From Acidimicrobiia bacterium (GTDB lineage: Bacteria; Actinomycetota; Acidimicrobiia; Acidimicrobiales; Bin134): a DNA stretch of 64,000 nt. This document shows, in pieces, positions 16,963-25,447 of the stretch. The translations under genes were made by a program, and so were the position numbers. Location: NCBI GenBank assembly GCA_009842675.1, contig VYEX01000020.1, positions 1 through 64,000 of the forward strand, written 5' to 3'. How positions within the stretch are numbered: position 1 is the first letter of the stretch; every line of letters begins with the position of its first letter. Under the pieces are notes generated by a model, which was given only the letters and a program-made list of their open reading frames with translations, was not told where the DNA came from and searched no databases.

Positions 16963-18146
16963 CTGGATCCTCCTGAGAGATCTTCTCCGACGAGATGGTC
17001 CAAGCCGACCTCGGCCAGAATTTCGTCGGTGTCGCTGCCGAGATCGGGGGGTGGCGGCAAGTCGGAAAGGCTGGGTTGAGCGGCCTCATCGGGATTCGAT
17101 GAGAGTTGCACCGGTGAAGCCGCCATTTGGACCCGCCCTCCTGGCACCTCGGTTCCTCTGAGCACTCGGTTGACTTGGGCGTGCTCGCTGTTAACGGCTT
17201 CGTCGAGGGTCAGAATGGGGGCGAACGGTATTTCGGCCTCGTCGAGGAGGCGGGTCCAGTCGTCGAATGATCGGCGGCTGATGGCGTCTGCGATCAGGGG
17301 AAACTCGTCGTCGTATCCGAAGTCCATGCTGTGGGTCCACTCACCCCGTGCGCTGAGATGATCCAAGCCGGTCAAGTCGCAGAATCGCTCCCAGGCAACC
17401 TTCTCCAGCGGGCAAATGAGAAGCGCCCGGAGGTCGGAGGTGGCATACATGGAGTAGCGCGACCCGAGGGCTCGGTATTCGTGCCAGGGCTCGTCGTTGT
17501 TGACCCAGGTGTTCACGTCGCGCCAGTTCCACCACAGCGCGGTATTCCAAATCGAGGTGTGCACGAACTGGGGCCCGCCGCCCCGGTCTCGCTTCACAAT
17601 GGCGGCCAGCACCCCCATGGCGCCGAAGACGCCGGCCAGCAGTACGCCGGCCGATCGCCACCCGACCTGGGTCTGGGGATGGCCGTCGTTCCAATCCACT
17701 TCCACCCGGCCGGCCAGCGCATCCATGTTCTGGCCGTGCGCCTTGTACTCGGCCCACGGTCCCGTCAGCCCGTAACCCGAGATCACGCAGTACACCAGTT
17801 GCGGGTTGGCCTCCAGCAGGGTGTGGAAGTCGAGGCCCCGGCGTACGGCGTCCTTCGGACGAGAGCCAACGATCACCGCGTCGGCCCAGGCGGTGACCCC
17901 CGCCACCACATCGCTCCAGTGGGGCGACCGGGTGCTGATCGCAATGCTGCGGGTGCCGGGATTGAGGGCCAAATGCAGATCGCTGATCCCGGCGATCTTG
18001 GGCTCGTTTCCTCGGTTGCCGTCGCCCTGAACTGGGTGTTCGACCTTGATGACATCAGCACCCATCTCCACCAGCAGGTGAGAGGCAAGCGGCCCAGACA
18101 TATGGGTGGAGAAGTCCACGATGCGAAGCGGCTCCGATTGGGTCAT
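16959..18146 (-). CDS. CaiB/BaiF family protein apparently lacking the catalytic Asp
   Basis: The track starts at 18296, but the first 50 codons lie inside the thioesterase gene and are not protein-like. The ATG at 18146 gives 395 residues beginning MTQSEPLRIVDFSTHMSGPL, a standard family III start. Aligning the conserved region (VGWRSAGVLLAGVFGAMGVL, then the Arg of VKRDRGGG) puts Val or Ser where the catalytic Asp should be, and no Asp or Glu lies nearby. It is therefore probably a non-catalytic subunit paired with the overlapping downstream paralogue, as in BbsEF-type enzymes. Substrate unknown. Confidence 0.87.
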   Translation of the reverse strand: MTQSEPLRIVDFSTHMSGPLASHLLVEMGADVIKVEHPVQGDGNRGNEPKIAGISDLHLALNPGTRSIAISTRSPHWSDVVAGVTAWADAVIVGSRPKDAVRRGLDFHTLLEANPQLVYCVISGYGLTGPWAEYKAHGQNMDALAGRVEVDWNDGHPQTQVGWRSAGVLLAGVFGAMGVLAAIVKRDRGGGPQFVHTSIWNTALWWNWRDVNTWVNNDEPWHEYRALGSRYSMYATSDLRALLICPLEKVAWERFCDLTGLDHLSARGEWTHSMDFGYDDEFPLIADAISRRSFDDWTRLLDEAEIPFAPILTLDEAVNSEHAQVNRVLRGTEVPGGRVQMAASPVQLSSNPDEAAQPSLSDLPPPPDLGSDTDEILAEVGLDHLVGEDLSGGSR

Positions 18147-18153
18147 GTCAGGT

Positions 18154-18960
18154 CTATCCGAGGATGGCCAGCATTTGGCGGGACTGGCACAGCAGGGTTC
18201 CGTCGGGAGCCCAGATGTCGAGATCCCAGTCCAGATAGCCGCCCCGCACCAGACCAGTGCGCGACCGCAACAGCACCATGTCGTCAGCGTCCACATTCGA
18301 CAGATCGGCTCGGAAGTGGGTGGTGTGGTCCAGCGTGGCGGTGGTGTGCATGTGGTCGAGCCGGGCCCACCAGCCCATCATTCCGATGTCGCCGATCATC
18401 AGCAGGCCTGGGGCGTCGATGGGGCGGGCTTGGGCAAAGCCAGCCCACCCCACCCGCTCCATGGGACCGTCCGGCGCGGTGAACGGCTTGGGGCCTAGGC
18501 GATCCTGCATCACGACGTTGTCGCCGTAGGGAAAAGCGAACTCTGGAATGTAGCCGTCGTTTTTCCGCTCCGCGGTGGGAGGTTGCACCTGGGGCGTAGG
18601 CATCTCGTTGAAATCGGGGCTGGGCCGGTCGGTGGCGAAGCTGGCCAGTGCAGTGGCGATCAACTTGCCGTCCTGATCGATCCGAGCCGCCGCGCTGATT
18701 AGCGTCCTCCCGGTCCGAAGCACCTCGGTTGTCACCTCGTAGTCGCCCTCGCCGGGGGCTCGCAGCAGGTGGGCGGTAAACGAGAGAGGCCGATACTGCG
18801 GGTCGGTGACGACGGCGGCAAGCCCGGCGAACAACTGAGCCTCTACCAGCCCAGCGGGGACGCGCCCGGAGGCCATCCACGACGGGGGAGTGGCGGTTCG
18901 GAACCGGCCGTCGCCCAACGGCGTGTGGGCGATGGCCTCGTCAAATGAAGCTGCGGTCAC
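18154..18960 (-). CDS. Acyl-CoA thioesterase family protein (double hotdog, TesB-like)
   Basis: The 268-residue protein has two hotdog-like halves. The N-terminal part has GDGRFRTATPPSWMASGRVP and PLSFTAHLLRAPGEGDYEV, and the C-terminal part has TATLDHTTHFRADLSN and LDWDLDIWAPDGTLLCQSRQ, patterns of the TesB/4HBT_3 group that hydrolyse acyl-CoA to acid and CoA. The gene overlaps the LLM gene upstream by 4 nt and is 7 nt from the CaiB gene downstream, placing it in the middle of a five-gene minus-strand operon. It may release CoA from a pathway intermediate. Confidence 0.82.
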   Translation of the reverse strand: MTAASFDEAIAHTPLGDGRFRTATPPSWMASGRVPAGLVEAQLFAGLAAVVTDPQYRPLSFTAHLLRAPGEGDYEVTTEVLRTGRTLISAAARIDQDGKLIATALASFATDRPSPDFNEMPTPQVQPPTAERKNDGYIPEFAFPYGDNVVMQDRLGPKPFTAPDGPMERVGWAGFAQARPIDAPGLLMIGDIGMMGWWARLDHMHTTATLDHTTHFRADLSNVDADDMVLLRSRTGLVRGGYLDWDLDIWAPDGTLLCQSRQMLAILG

Positions 18961-20036
18961 ATGGCCTCCAATGCCTCGGCAACCTCGTCGGCCACGGGGG
19001 CCAATGAGGCGGGGATGTCTTCGATGGGCATGGGCGGGACTTCGGCCAAGGCGGGAATGACCTCGCGCCCCATCGTGTCGAGGTAGTCGATCACCTCATC
19101 GATGTTCATCTCGGGCCATTGGGGCTTGACCACGATCGGGTCAATCGGCAGTTCTCGGACCACCTCGGTGAAGTAGTCGATCACCTCCTGGGCCGTGCCT
19201 ACTGCCACCGAGCTCTTCACCTCCTCGAAGAAGTCGTTCATGAGCGCCTCCTCGTCGAAAACGTCGAGATCCTTGCGGGCGTAGGTGAGGTAGCGCTCTT
19301 TGCTGACATCGACGAATTCGGCTCTTGCCTCCTGGCTGGTGGCGCCCACGAAGGCGTTGCGCCGAAGGGGTTGATGGCCCATCGTCTTGCCCCGTTCGGC
19401 GAATCCGGTTGCCATGATGCCCAAGCGGACCCGCATCTCATGGATGTCGTACTCCGACGGGATGATGAAGCGGTCGCCCACCGCGCCAGCACGCCGAGCT
19501 CCTTTGCGAGAGTGCGCTCCGATCCAGATAGGGGGATGGGGCTGCTGCACGCATTGGATGTGAGGTGTAGCGCCCTCAATTTGCCAATGCTGGCCGAGGT
19601 AGTCGAAGTCCTCCATGGCCCAGCACAGCTTCATGATGTCGAGGCACTCGTCGAACAGGCTCACCCGCTTGCTGAACGGGACGTTCATCAGGTTGAACTC
19701 TTCACCGCGGTAACCCAGTCCTAAGCCGACGTCCAACCTTCCCCGGGTAATGATGTCGAGGGTGGCGAGTTCCTCGGCCAGGATCACCGGGTGGTACTTG
19801 GGGGCCAGTAGCACGGTGGTGGCCAGCCGAACGTGGTCATCGATCTCGGCAGCCAGGCGGGCCAGGAGGGGAACCGGCTGGAGCCAGCGCAGGTCGCCGT
19901 ACAGGAAGTGCTGCCCGATGACGAAATGGCTGAGGCCGTTGCGCTGTCCGGCCTCTACTTGGCGCAGGATGCCGTCAAACTGCTCGATTGGGTCCACGTC
20001 ACGCGGCACGTCGCTGATGATCATGCCGAACTGCAT
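18957..20036 (-). CDS. LLM-class flavin or F420-dependent oxidoreductase
   Basis: The ORF track extends to 20162, but those 42 residues are a Pro/Arg-rich shadow of the amidohydrolase gene. The ATG at 20036 starts MQFGMIISDVPRDVD, a normal LLM beginning, and gives 359 residues. Family features include ATTVLLAPKYHPVILAEELA, TRGRLDVGLGLGYRGEEF and HPPIWIGAHSRKGARRAG. It lies 8 nt behind the amidohydrolase and overlaps the thioesterase by 4 nt. It is the third LLM enzyme within 7 kb. Confidence 0.87.
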   Translation of the reverse strand: MQFGMIISDVPRDVDPIEQFDGILRQVEAGQRNGLSHFVIGQHFLYGDLRWLQPVPLLARLAAEIDDHVRLATTVLLAPKYHPVILAEELATLDIITRGRLDVGLGLGYRGEEFNLMNVPFSKRVSLFDECLDIMKLCWAMEDFDYLGQHWQIEGATPHIQCVQQPHPPIWIGAHSRKGARRAGAVGDRFIIPSEYDIHEMRVRLGIMATGFAERGKTMGHQPLRRNAFVGATSQEARAEFVDVSKERYLTYARKDLDVFDEEALMNDFFEEVKSSVAVGTAQEVIDYFTEVVRELPIDPIVVKPQWPEMNIDEVIDYLDTMGREVIPALAEVPPMPIEDIPASLAPVADEVAEALEAM

Positions 20037-20044
20037 GGAATCTC

Positions 20045-21301
20045 TTAGACCTCGATCCCGTAGAGCTCGGCGGCGTTGTCCTGGAGCACCCGGCGCCGGA
20101 CGTGGGGATCGACATTGGCCAGCACTCGTGCGAAGTGCTCCCGAGTGGACGGGTACAGGCACGTGGGGTGGGGGACGTCGGTCTCCACCAGCACGTTGTT
20201 GACCCCCACATCCTCGATCAGCTTGGCCGGGGCCGACTTCTCAAACCAGAACATGACCCAGATGTGGTCGTTGAAGTACTCCCGGGGACGGCGGGCATTG
20301 AGGGCCACTTCGTGGGCCTCGGTGACCATCTCGTCGTACTGGTACTCGAGGGCTTCGAGGATGAACGGGACCCAGCCGATGCCGCTCTCCGCCGAAACGA
20401 CCTTGAGGCTGGGGTAGCGGTCGAACAGGTCGCTCATGCACAGGTTGACGATTATGCGCACGTTGCTCATATACATCTGGGTGGCGTGGATGGCCAGGCG
20501 TCGCTGATGGTCGAATTGGCCCCACCAGGTGCTGGGGGTGGCGGGGATGGGACGGGGGAGGTCCTCAGGGCCGATCTCGCCGCCCACCCGGGCCTGCTGG
20601 AAGCGGGCGCCTCGGATACTCTCCATCTCGGCTCGGCTCATGCCGGCGCCGATGTGGAAGTTGGCCACCGCCCCCGACTGGTTGAACAAGTCCCACATGG
20701 GCGCGAAATAGGGCTCCCACAGCTCGGGCAGGCCCACCATCTCAGGCTTGTCGGACAGGGTGAAGCCGGTGATGCCCTTGTCCAGCAGGCGTGTCATCTC
20801 GGCCACGGTGAACTCCATATCCCAGATCGGCAGCATGGCCTGGGGGAACAGCCGGCCGGCGGACTCGTGTTGCACGTCGACGAAGAAATCGTTGTAGATC
20901 TCGAGAACCATCCGCCTTTGGGCCAGATCCTCGATGGCGAAGACGTGGTTGGAGGAAAAACCGACGCCATTGGGGTAGAGGATCTGGGCATGGATCCCGA
21001 TCTCGTCGCAAAGCTCAAGCCGCTCCTTCACGGCCCAGGCGCTGGTATCGATGATTTCAAAGGGCTGGACAACGTGGCTGCCCAGGATCTTCTCATGGCC
21101 GGTCTGGATGGTGTTGCCCCCGGTGCTGGCCCACAATTCGCCGTCGAGGTACCAGGCGGTGACACCGTTGACCGTCTTCTGCATGGGTACCCGGTCTTGC
21201 ATTGCCGCCGGTGCCCGCGATGTCCACAGCTCGGGCGGCTCGGTGAAGTGGGAGTCGCAGTCGATTATCTTCAGGCCGTCAAGCGGGTCATGTGCGTCCA
21301 T
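20045..21301 (-). CDS. Amidohydrolase-related (ACMSD-like) metal-dependent hydrolase/decarboxylase
   Basis: This 418-residue protein of the Amidohydro_2 group has IIDCDSHFTEPPELW at the N-terminus, a central TLSDKPEM/HIGAGMSR region and ETDVPHPTCLYP at the C-terminus, typical of ACMSD-type enzymes that cleave or decarboxylate ring-derived acids. The track start is 21322, but the ATG at 21301 has GAGAGGAG 5-6 nt upstream and is preferred. It heads the minus-strand operon amidohydrolase-LLM-thioesterase-CaiB-CaiB and is divergent from the SDR at 21448. Substrate unknown. Confidence 0.85.
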   Translation of the reverse strand: MDAHDPLDGLKIIDCDSHFTEPPELWTSRAPAAMQDRVPMQKTVNGVTAWYLDGELWASTGGNTIQTGHEKILGSHVVQPFEIIDTSAWAVKERLELCDEIGIHAQILYPNGVGFSSNHVFAIEDLAQRRMVLEIYNDFFVDVQHESAGRLFPQAMLPIWDMEFTVAEMTRLLDKGITGFTLSDKPEMVGLPELWEPYFAPMWDLFNQSGAVANFHIGAGMSRAEMESIRGARFQQARVGGEIGPEDLPRPIPATPSTWWGQFDHQRRLAIHATQMYMSNVRIIVNLCMSDLFDRYPSLKVVSAESGIGWVPFILEALEYQYDEMVTEAHEVALNARRPREYFNDHIWVMFWFEKSAPAKLIEDVGVNNVLVETDVPHPTCLYPSTREHFARVLANVDPHVRRRVLQDNAAELYGIEV

Positions 21302-21447
21302 GATCTCCTCTCTCGTGGGCACTCATGGGTTGGCGCTGTCGTGAACCAAGCTAGGCGAATAGTAGGTTCTCGCCCTTCGGGTAGCATCCCTGCCCGAACA
21401 GATTGGACAATCAGCCACGGCGGCGGCCGTGTCGTATGGGGGTTGAC

Positions 21448-22215
21448 ATGGGAGTGCTGGAAGGACGTGTGGCCGTAATCACCGCGTCCGGCTCGGGAAT
21501 GGGTCGGGCCGCTGCCCTCCGCATGGCTGGCGAAGGTGCCCAGGTGGTGGTGGCGGATCTTCGTACTGATGCTGCCGTTGAGACTGTGGATCTGATCGCC
21601 GCAGCCGGGGGAGCGGCCAGCGCATTCACCGTCGATGTCAGCGATGTGGCCCAGATAGAAGCGCTGATGGCCGATGTCGGTGCAACCCACGGCAGGATCG
21701 ACGTTCTCTATGCCCATGCCGGAATCCCTGGACCAGCAGGGCTCGACATGAGCGAGGGCGACTACGAGGAGACCGCGGCTATCAACATGAAATCGGCCTT
21801 TTTTACCGTCGCCAGGGCCGTGCCTTTGTTGGAGGCGTCGGGGAATGCTTCGATCATTCTCACCGCCTCGACGTCGGGTGTGGTGGGCTCGCCGTTCTCG
21901 CCCCTCTACTCCCTGACCAAGGGGGCGATCGTGACGTTCGGAAAGTCGGTGGCCCTGGCGCTGGCCCCCAAGGTCCGGTGCAACATCATCTGTCCGGGGC
22001 CGGTGGACACGCCCATGCTGCCGCTGTTCTTTGGCCGCGAACCCGGAACCGACGTCAAGCCGCTGATGAAGGAGTTTCTGGAGACGTCGGTTCCGCTGTT
22101 GCGGCCATGCCAGCCCGAGGAGATTGCGGAGGCGGCCCTGTTCCTGGCCAGCGATGCCAGCAGCTTCGTCACCGGAGTTGCCCTGCCGGTTGACGGCGGC
22201 TATCTGGCCCGATGA
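21448..22215 (+). CDS. Short-chain dehydrogenase/reductase (SDR)
   Basis: This classical SDR of 255 residues has GSGMGRAAALRMA for NAD(P) binding, LYAHAGIPGP in place of the NNAG motif, and catalytic Tyr and Lys in YSLTKGAIV (preceded by TASTSG). The track begins at a TTG (21403). The ATG at 21448 has GGGGG just upstream and starts at the usual family position, so I chose it. The stop overlaps the AtuA start by ATGA, so the three genes SDR-atuA-atuA' form one plus-strand operon. Confidence 0.88.
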   Translation: MGVLEGRVAVITASGSGMGRAAALRMAGEGAQVVVADLRTDAAVETVDLIAAAGGAASAFTVDVSDVAQIEALMADVGATHGRIDVLYAHAGIPGPAGLDMSEGDYEETAAINMKSAFFTVARAVPLLEASGNASIILTASTSGVVGSPFSPLYSLTKGAIVTFGKSVALALAPKVRCNIICPGPVDTPMLPLFFGREPGTDVKPLMKEFLETSVPLLRPCQPEEIAEAALFLASDASSFVTGVALPVDGGYLAR

Positions 22216-23543
22216 CTCAGAAGAGAATTTCAATCGGCAGCGGGTCGGCGTATTCCACCGATCGACTCGATTGGGCCCAGGAACTGGCCGATAGCGGCCT
22301 GGTGGACTACATGGGATTCGACTGTCTGGCCGAGCGGACCATGGCCCTGGCCCAGGTGCGCCGCTTAGATGACGAAACCACCGGCCACGACCAGCGGATT
22401 CCCGAGCTCATGCGGCGTTTCGCCGGATTCTTGGGGCGCGGCGGCAAGATGGTCGGCAGCTTCGGTGCGGCCAATCCGGCCGCGGCGGCTGACGATGTGC
22501 TTCGGGGGCTGAAGGCAAACGGCGTTGTCGGGGTTCGGGTCGGGGTGATTCACGGCGACGACGTCCTCGACCATGTGCTCGATCAGGATCTGGAGCTTTC
22601 CGAAATGGGGGTGAGCGCCCAAGCCATCGCCACCCGGGTGGTGTCGGCCAACGCCTACATCGGCGCCGATCCCATCGTCGATCTCCTGGGGGAGGGCGCG
22701 CAGTTCATCCTCGGCGGCCGCATTGCCGACCCCTCGCTCTATGTGGGCCCGATCGCCTATGAGATGGGCTGGGCGCTGGACGACTGGGACAAGATGGGCA
22801 CGGCAACCCTCGTCGCCCACCTCCTGGAGTGCGGCACCCACGCCACGGGCGGGAACTATGTCGATCCGCCCTACCGGGTGCTCGACGACATCGCCCACCT
22901 GGGATTTCCCCTGGCCCACGTGAGCGACGACGAGCTGATCATCACCAAGCTGGAGGGTACTGGCGGGGCGGTGGACATTGGCACCATGAAGACTCAGCTG
23001 GCCTACGAGATCCACGACCCGGCGGCCTACCTAACCCCCGACAGCACCGCCGATTTCAGCCATGTCTGGGTGGAGGAGATCGGCCCTGATCGGGTGAGAG
23101 TCGGTGGTGCGACCGGCCGCCCCCGCCCTGACAAGCTCAAGGTGCTGGTCGGTGTGGACGAGGGATGGAAGGTGGTGACCGAGATCTCCTACGGCGGTCC
23201 TGGCTGCGTGGAGCGGGCTCAGTTGGGTGCCGAGGTGGTGGCCAAGCGCCTAGAGCCATTCCAGTCGGGCATCGACGAGATTCGCTACGACCTCCACGGG
23301 ATGACCGCCCTGTTTGAAGGCCAGGTGCCCGGTGGCGATCCAGCCGAGGTGCGGCTGCGCGTCGCAGCCCGCTGCGATGACCGGGAGACCGCTGATGCGG
23401 TGGTCTTTGAGGGCCAATTTCTGTGGATGGGGCCAGCGGGGGGCGGCGGGGTCACCACTCAGATGGCTCCGGCCATCGGGGTCACCCCCGCGCTGCTGCC
23501 CCGCGAGGATGTGAAGCTGATTACCGAGGTGATCGACGCATGA
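22212..23543 (+). CDS. AtuA family protein, large part (DUF1446)
   Basis: The 443-residue protein starts ISIGSGSAYSTDRLDWAQEL and contains DYMGFDCLAERTMAL, FGAANPAAAADDVLRGL and GTGGAVDIGTMK, the conserved set of AtuA/DUF1446 proteins. AtuA is required for growth of Pseudomonas on acyclic terpenes such as citronellol; its exact reaction is not settled. In several genomes the C-terminal ferredoxin-fold domain is on the same polypeptide. Here it is a separate overlapping gene. A terpenoid-like substrate for the surrounding block is a possible reading, not proven. Confidence 0.85.
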   Translation: MTQKRISIGSGSAYSTDRLDWAQELADSGLVDYMGFDCLAERTMALAQVRRLDDETTGHDQRIPELMRRFAGFLGRGGKMVGSFGAANPAAAADDVLRGLKANGVVGVRVGVIHGDDVLDHVLDQDLELSEMGVSAQAIATRVVSANAYIGADPIVDLLGEGAQFILGGRIADPSLYVGPIAYEMGWALDDWDKMGTATLVAHLLECGTHATGGNYVDPPYRVLDDIAHLGFPLAHVSDDELIITKLEGTGGAVDIGTMKTQLAYEIHDPAAYLTPDSTADFSHVWVEEIGPDRVRVGGATGRPRPDKLKVLVGVDEGWKVVTEISYGGPGCVERAQLGAEVVAKRLEPFQSGIDEIRYDLHGMTALFEGQVPGGDPAEVRLRVAARCDDRETADAVVFEGQFLWMGPAGGGGVTTQMAPAIGVTPALLPREDVKLITEVIDA

Positions 23544-23872
23544 AGCTGCGGGAGTTTGCCTACAGCCGCTCCGGCGACAAGGGCGACATAGCCAATCTCT
23601 GCGTCTTTGTCTACGACGACGACAACTGGGAAGTGCTGCGGCGCGAGCTAACCGTCGAGAAAGTGCGGGAGAAATTCGGTGGCCTGGTCAAGGGCGAGAT
23701 CACTCGCTACGAGTTGCCCGGCACCAAGGGTCTGAATTTCGTGATGGCCGAGGCCCTGGGTGGGGGAGTGTCCCGCAGCCTTCGTACCGACCCCCACGGC
23801 AAGTCCTACCAATCCCTCATCCTCGACATCGACATCGACGCCGACGACGAGATCAAGCCGCGTCTCGCCTGA
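23540..23872 (+). CDS. AtuA C-terminal ferredoxin-fold domain protein, separate gene
   Basis: The track ORF begins at 23423 inside atuA; the real start is the ATG at 23540, overlapping the previous stop (ATGA). The 110-residue product, MKLREFAYSRSGDKGDIANL with LPGTKGLNFVMAEALGGGVS, matches the small domain that follows DUF1446 in AtuA-like proteins. The two gene products therefore probably associate as one enzyme. It ends 27 nt before the convergent acyl-CoA synthetase gene. Confidence 0.85.
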   Translation: MKLREFAYSRSGDKGDIANLCVFVYDDDNWEVLRRELTVEKVREKFGGLVKGEITRYELPGTKGLNFVMAEALGGGVSRSLRTDPHGKSYQSLILDIDIDADDEIKPRLA

Positions 23873-23898
23873 TGGCCCTGGCCAGCACGTCTGGCCGG

Positions 23899-25401
23899 TC
23901 AATCGGCCGCGAGATGCTCTCGGAGCTCGACTTTGCGGATTTTCCCGGTGACGGTGCGGGGGAAGCTGTCGACGGCGATGAACTCATCGGGGACCTTGAT
24001 CTTGGCCAAGCGCTGGCGGCACCAGTCGGACAAACCGTCGAGCGTTTCTCCCGATCGCAGCTCGACGAAGGCCACCGGGCGCTCGCCCCATTCGGAATCG
24101 GGACGCCCGACCACGGCCACTTCGGCGACTGCGGGATGGTTGTGGAGTGTGGCCTCGATCTCGCTGGGGTAGATGTTGACGCCCCCGCTGATGAGCATGT
24201 CCTTAGAGCGGCCCACGATGTAGAGGTATCCGTCGTCATCAAATCGGCCCAGGTCACCAGTGCGCAGCCATCCGCCGACCAGGGCTTCGGCGGTCTGGTC
24301 GGGATCGCGCCAGTAGCCGGCCATCACCTTCTCGCTCTTCACCCAGATTTCGCCCACCTCTCCCGGCACGACCAGGGCGCCGTTGTCGTCATGGAGTTCG
24401 ATCCAGACGCCGGGTACGACCCGCCCGCAGGAGTCCAGCAGGTCGGGCCGCCCGGCCATGGCGAGGTCGTGGTCTTCGGGCAGTAGCCCGGTGAGATTGG
24501 TGACGCACTCGGAGATGCCGTAGCCCTGGTAGAGCCCGCAGCCGAAGCGCTCGTAGGCCTGCCGGATGAGCGGCCCGGCGGTAGGGGCGGCGCCGTAGAC
24601 GATGAGGCGGAGGCTGGAGAGATCGGCCTCATCGAAACCGGGGTGGTCGAGGATGAGCCGCAGTTGCGCGGGGACGAGGATGGAGATGGTCACCCGGTGT
24701 TCGGCCACCGCGGCGAAGAACGATTCCGGCGAGAAAGAGCGCAGCACCACGTGGGTCTGGCCGTCGGCCAGCATGGAGCACACCCGAGTCCCGGTGGCGG
24801 CGTGGTAAAGCGGAGTGGTCGACAAGAACACGTCATCGGGTTGAAATCGCTGGACCAATGCCATGGTCAGCCCGTTGAACGCCAGTCCTCTCTGGGTGAG
24901 GCAGACCCCTTTAGGCCGCCCAGTGGTACCGCTGGTGTAGATGATGAGCGCAGTGTCATCTTCTTTGGCGCGATCCAGGTCGGTGAACGGCGCCGAGGCC
25001 AGCAGGTCTTCGTAGGCAACGCCGTCGGCGTCGATCACCGGACCGGTGGAGCCGATGGCTTCCAGCCGCTGGGCATAGTCGCTGGCCGCCAAAGTGAGGG
25101 TGGGCTCGGCGTTCGACAGTATGAAGGCCAGTTCGGGATCGGTGAGCTGAGTGTTCAACGGCACTGCCGCCGCGCCCAGGTATGCCACTGCCAGGTAGAC
25201 GTCAAAGAAGACCAGGCCGTTTTCAGCCATGAGCGCCACTCGATCACCCGGGCCCACCCCGGCGCTCTCGAGCCCAGTTGCCAGTCGGCGAACACGGTCC
25301 CGCAGCTCCACAAACGTGACCGATGGTCCTCCGTCGACCGCTACCGCAGTCCGCTGGGGGTAGAGCGCTGCGTCACGCTCCAACAGGTCGACAATCCGCA
25401 T
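23899..25401 (-). CDS. Acyl-CoA synthetase (AMP-forming)
   Basis: This 500-residue ANL enzyme has IIYTSGTTGRPKGVCLT near residue 155, YQGYGISECVTNLTG near 290, the hinge motif RTGDLGRFDDDGYLYIVGR near 390, and the catalytic lysine in TVTGKIRK close to the end. It would activate an acid to its CoA ester for the surrounding catabolic block, with CoA-transferase and thioesterase genes nearby. It is divergently arranged with the SDR at 25448. The chain-length or ring specificity cannot be read. Confidence 0.92.
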   Translation of the reverse strand: MRIVDLLERDAALYPQRTAVAVDGGPSVTFVELRDRVRRLATGLESAGVGPGDRVALMAENGLVFFDVYLAVAYLGAAAVPLNTQLTDPELAFILSNAEPTLTLAASDYAQRLEAIGSTGPVIDADGVAYEDLLASAPFTDLDRAKEDDTALIIYTSGTTGRPKGVCLTQRGLAFNGLTMALVQRFQPDDVFLSTTPLYHAATGTRVCSMLADGQTHVVLRSFSPESFFAAVAEHRVTISILVPAQLRLILDHPGFDEADLSSLRLIVYGAAPTAGPLIRQAYERFGCGLYQGYGISECVTNLTGLLPEDHDLAMAGRPDLLDSCGRVVPGVWIELHDDNGALVVPGEVGEIWVKSEKVMAGYWRDPDQTAEALVGGWLRTGDLGRFDDDGYLYIVGRSKDMLISGGVNIYPSEIEATLHNHPAVAEVAVVGRPDSEWGERPVAFVELRSGETLDGLSDWCRQRLAKIKVPDEFIAVDSFPRTVTGKIRKVELREHLAAD

Positions 25402-25447
25402 CAGGCCACCAATCTAAGCTTCAGACTTCGAGGAGTTGGAGGGCGCT

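Noticed and set aside
17331-18482. 383-codon plus-strand ORF opposite the CaiB and thioesterase genes
   Set aside because: Crosses two real minus-strand genes and turns Arg/Pro-rich; shadow.
20102-21478. 458-codon plus-strand ORF opposite the amidohydrolase gene
   Set aside because: It mirrors a well-supported minus-strand gene with clear metal-site motifs; its translation is Gly/His/Val-rich antisense of high-GC coding DNA and has no ribosome-binding site.
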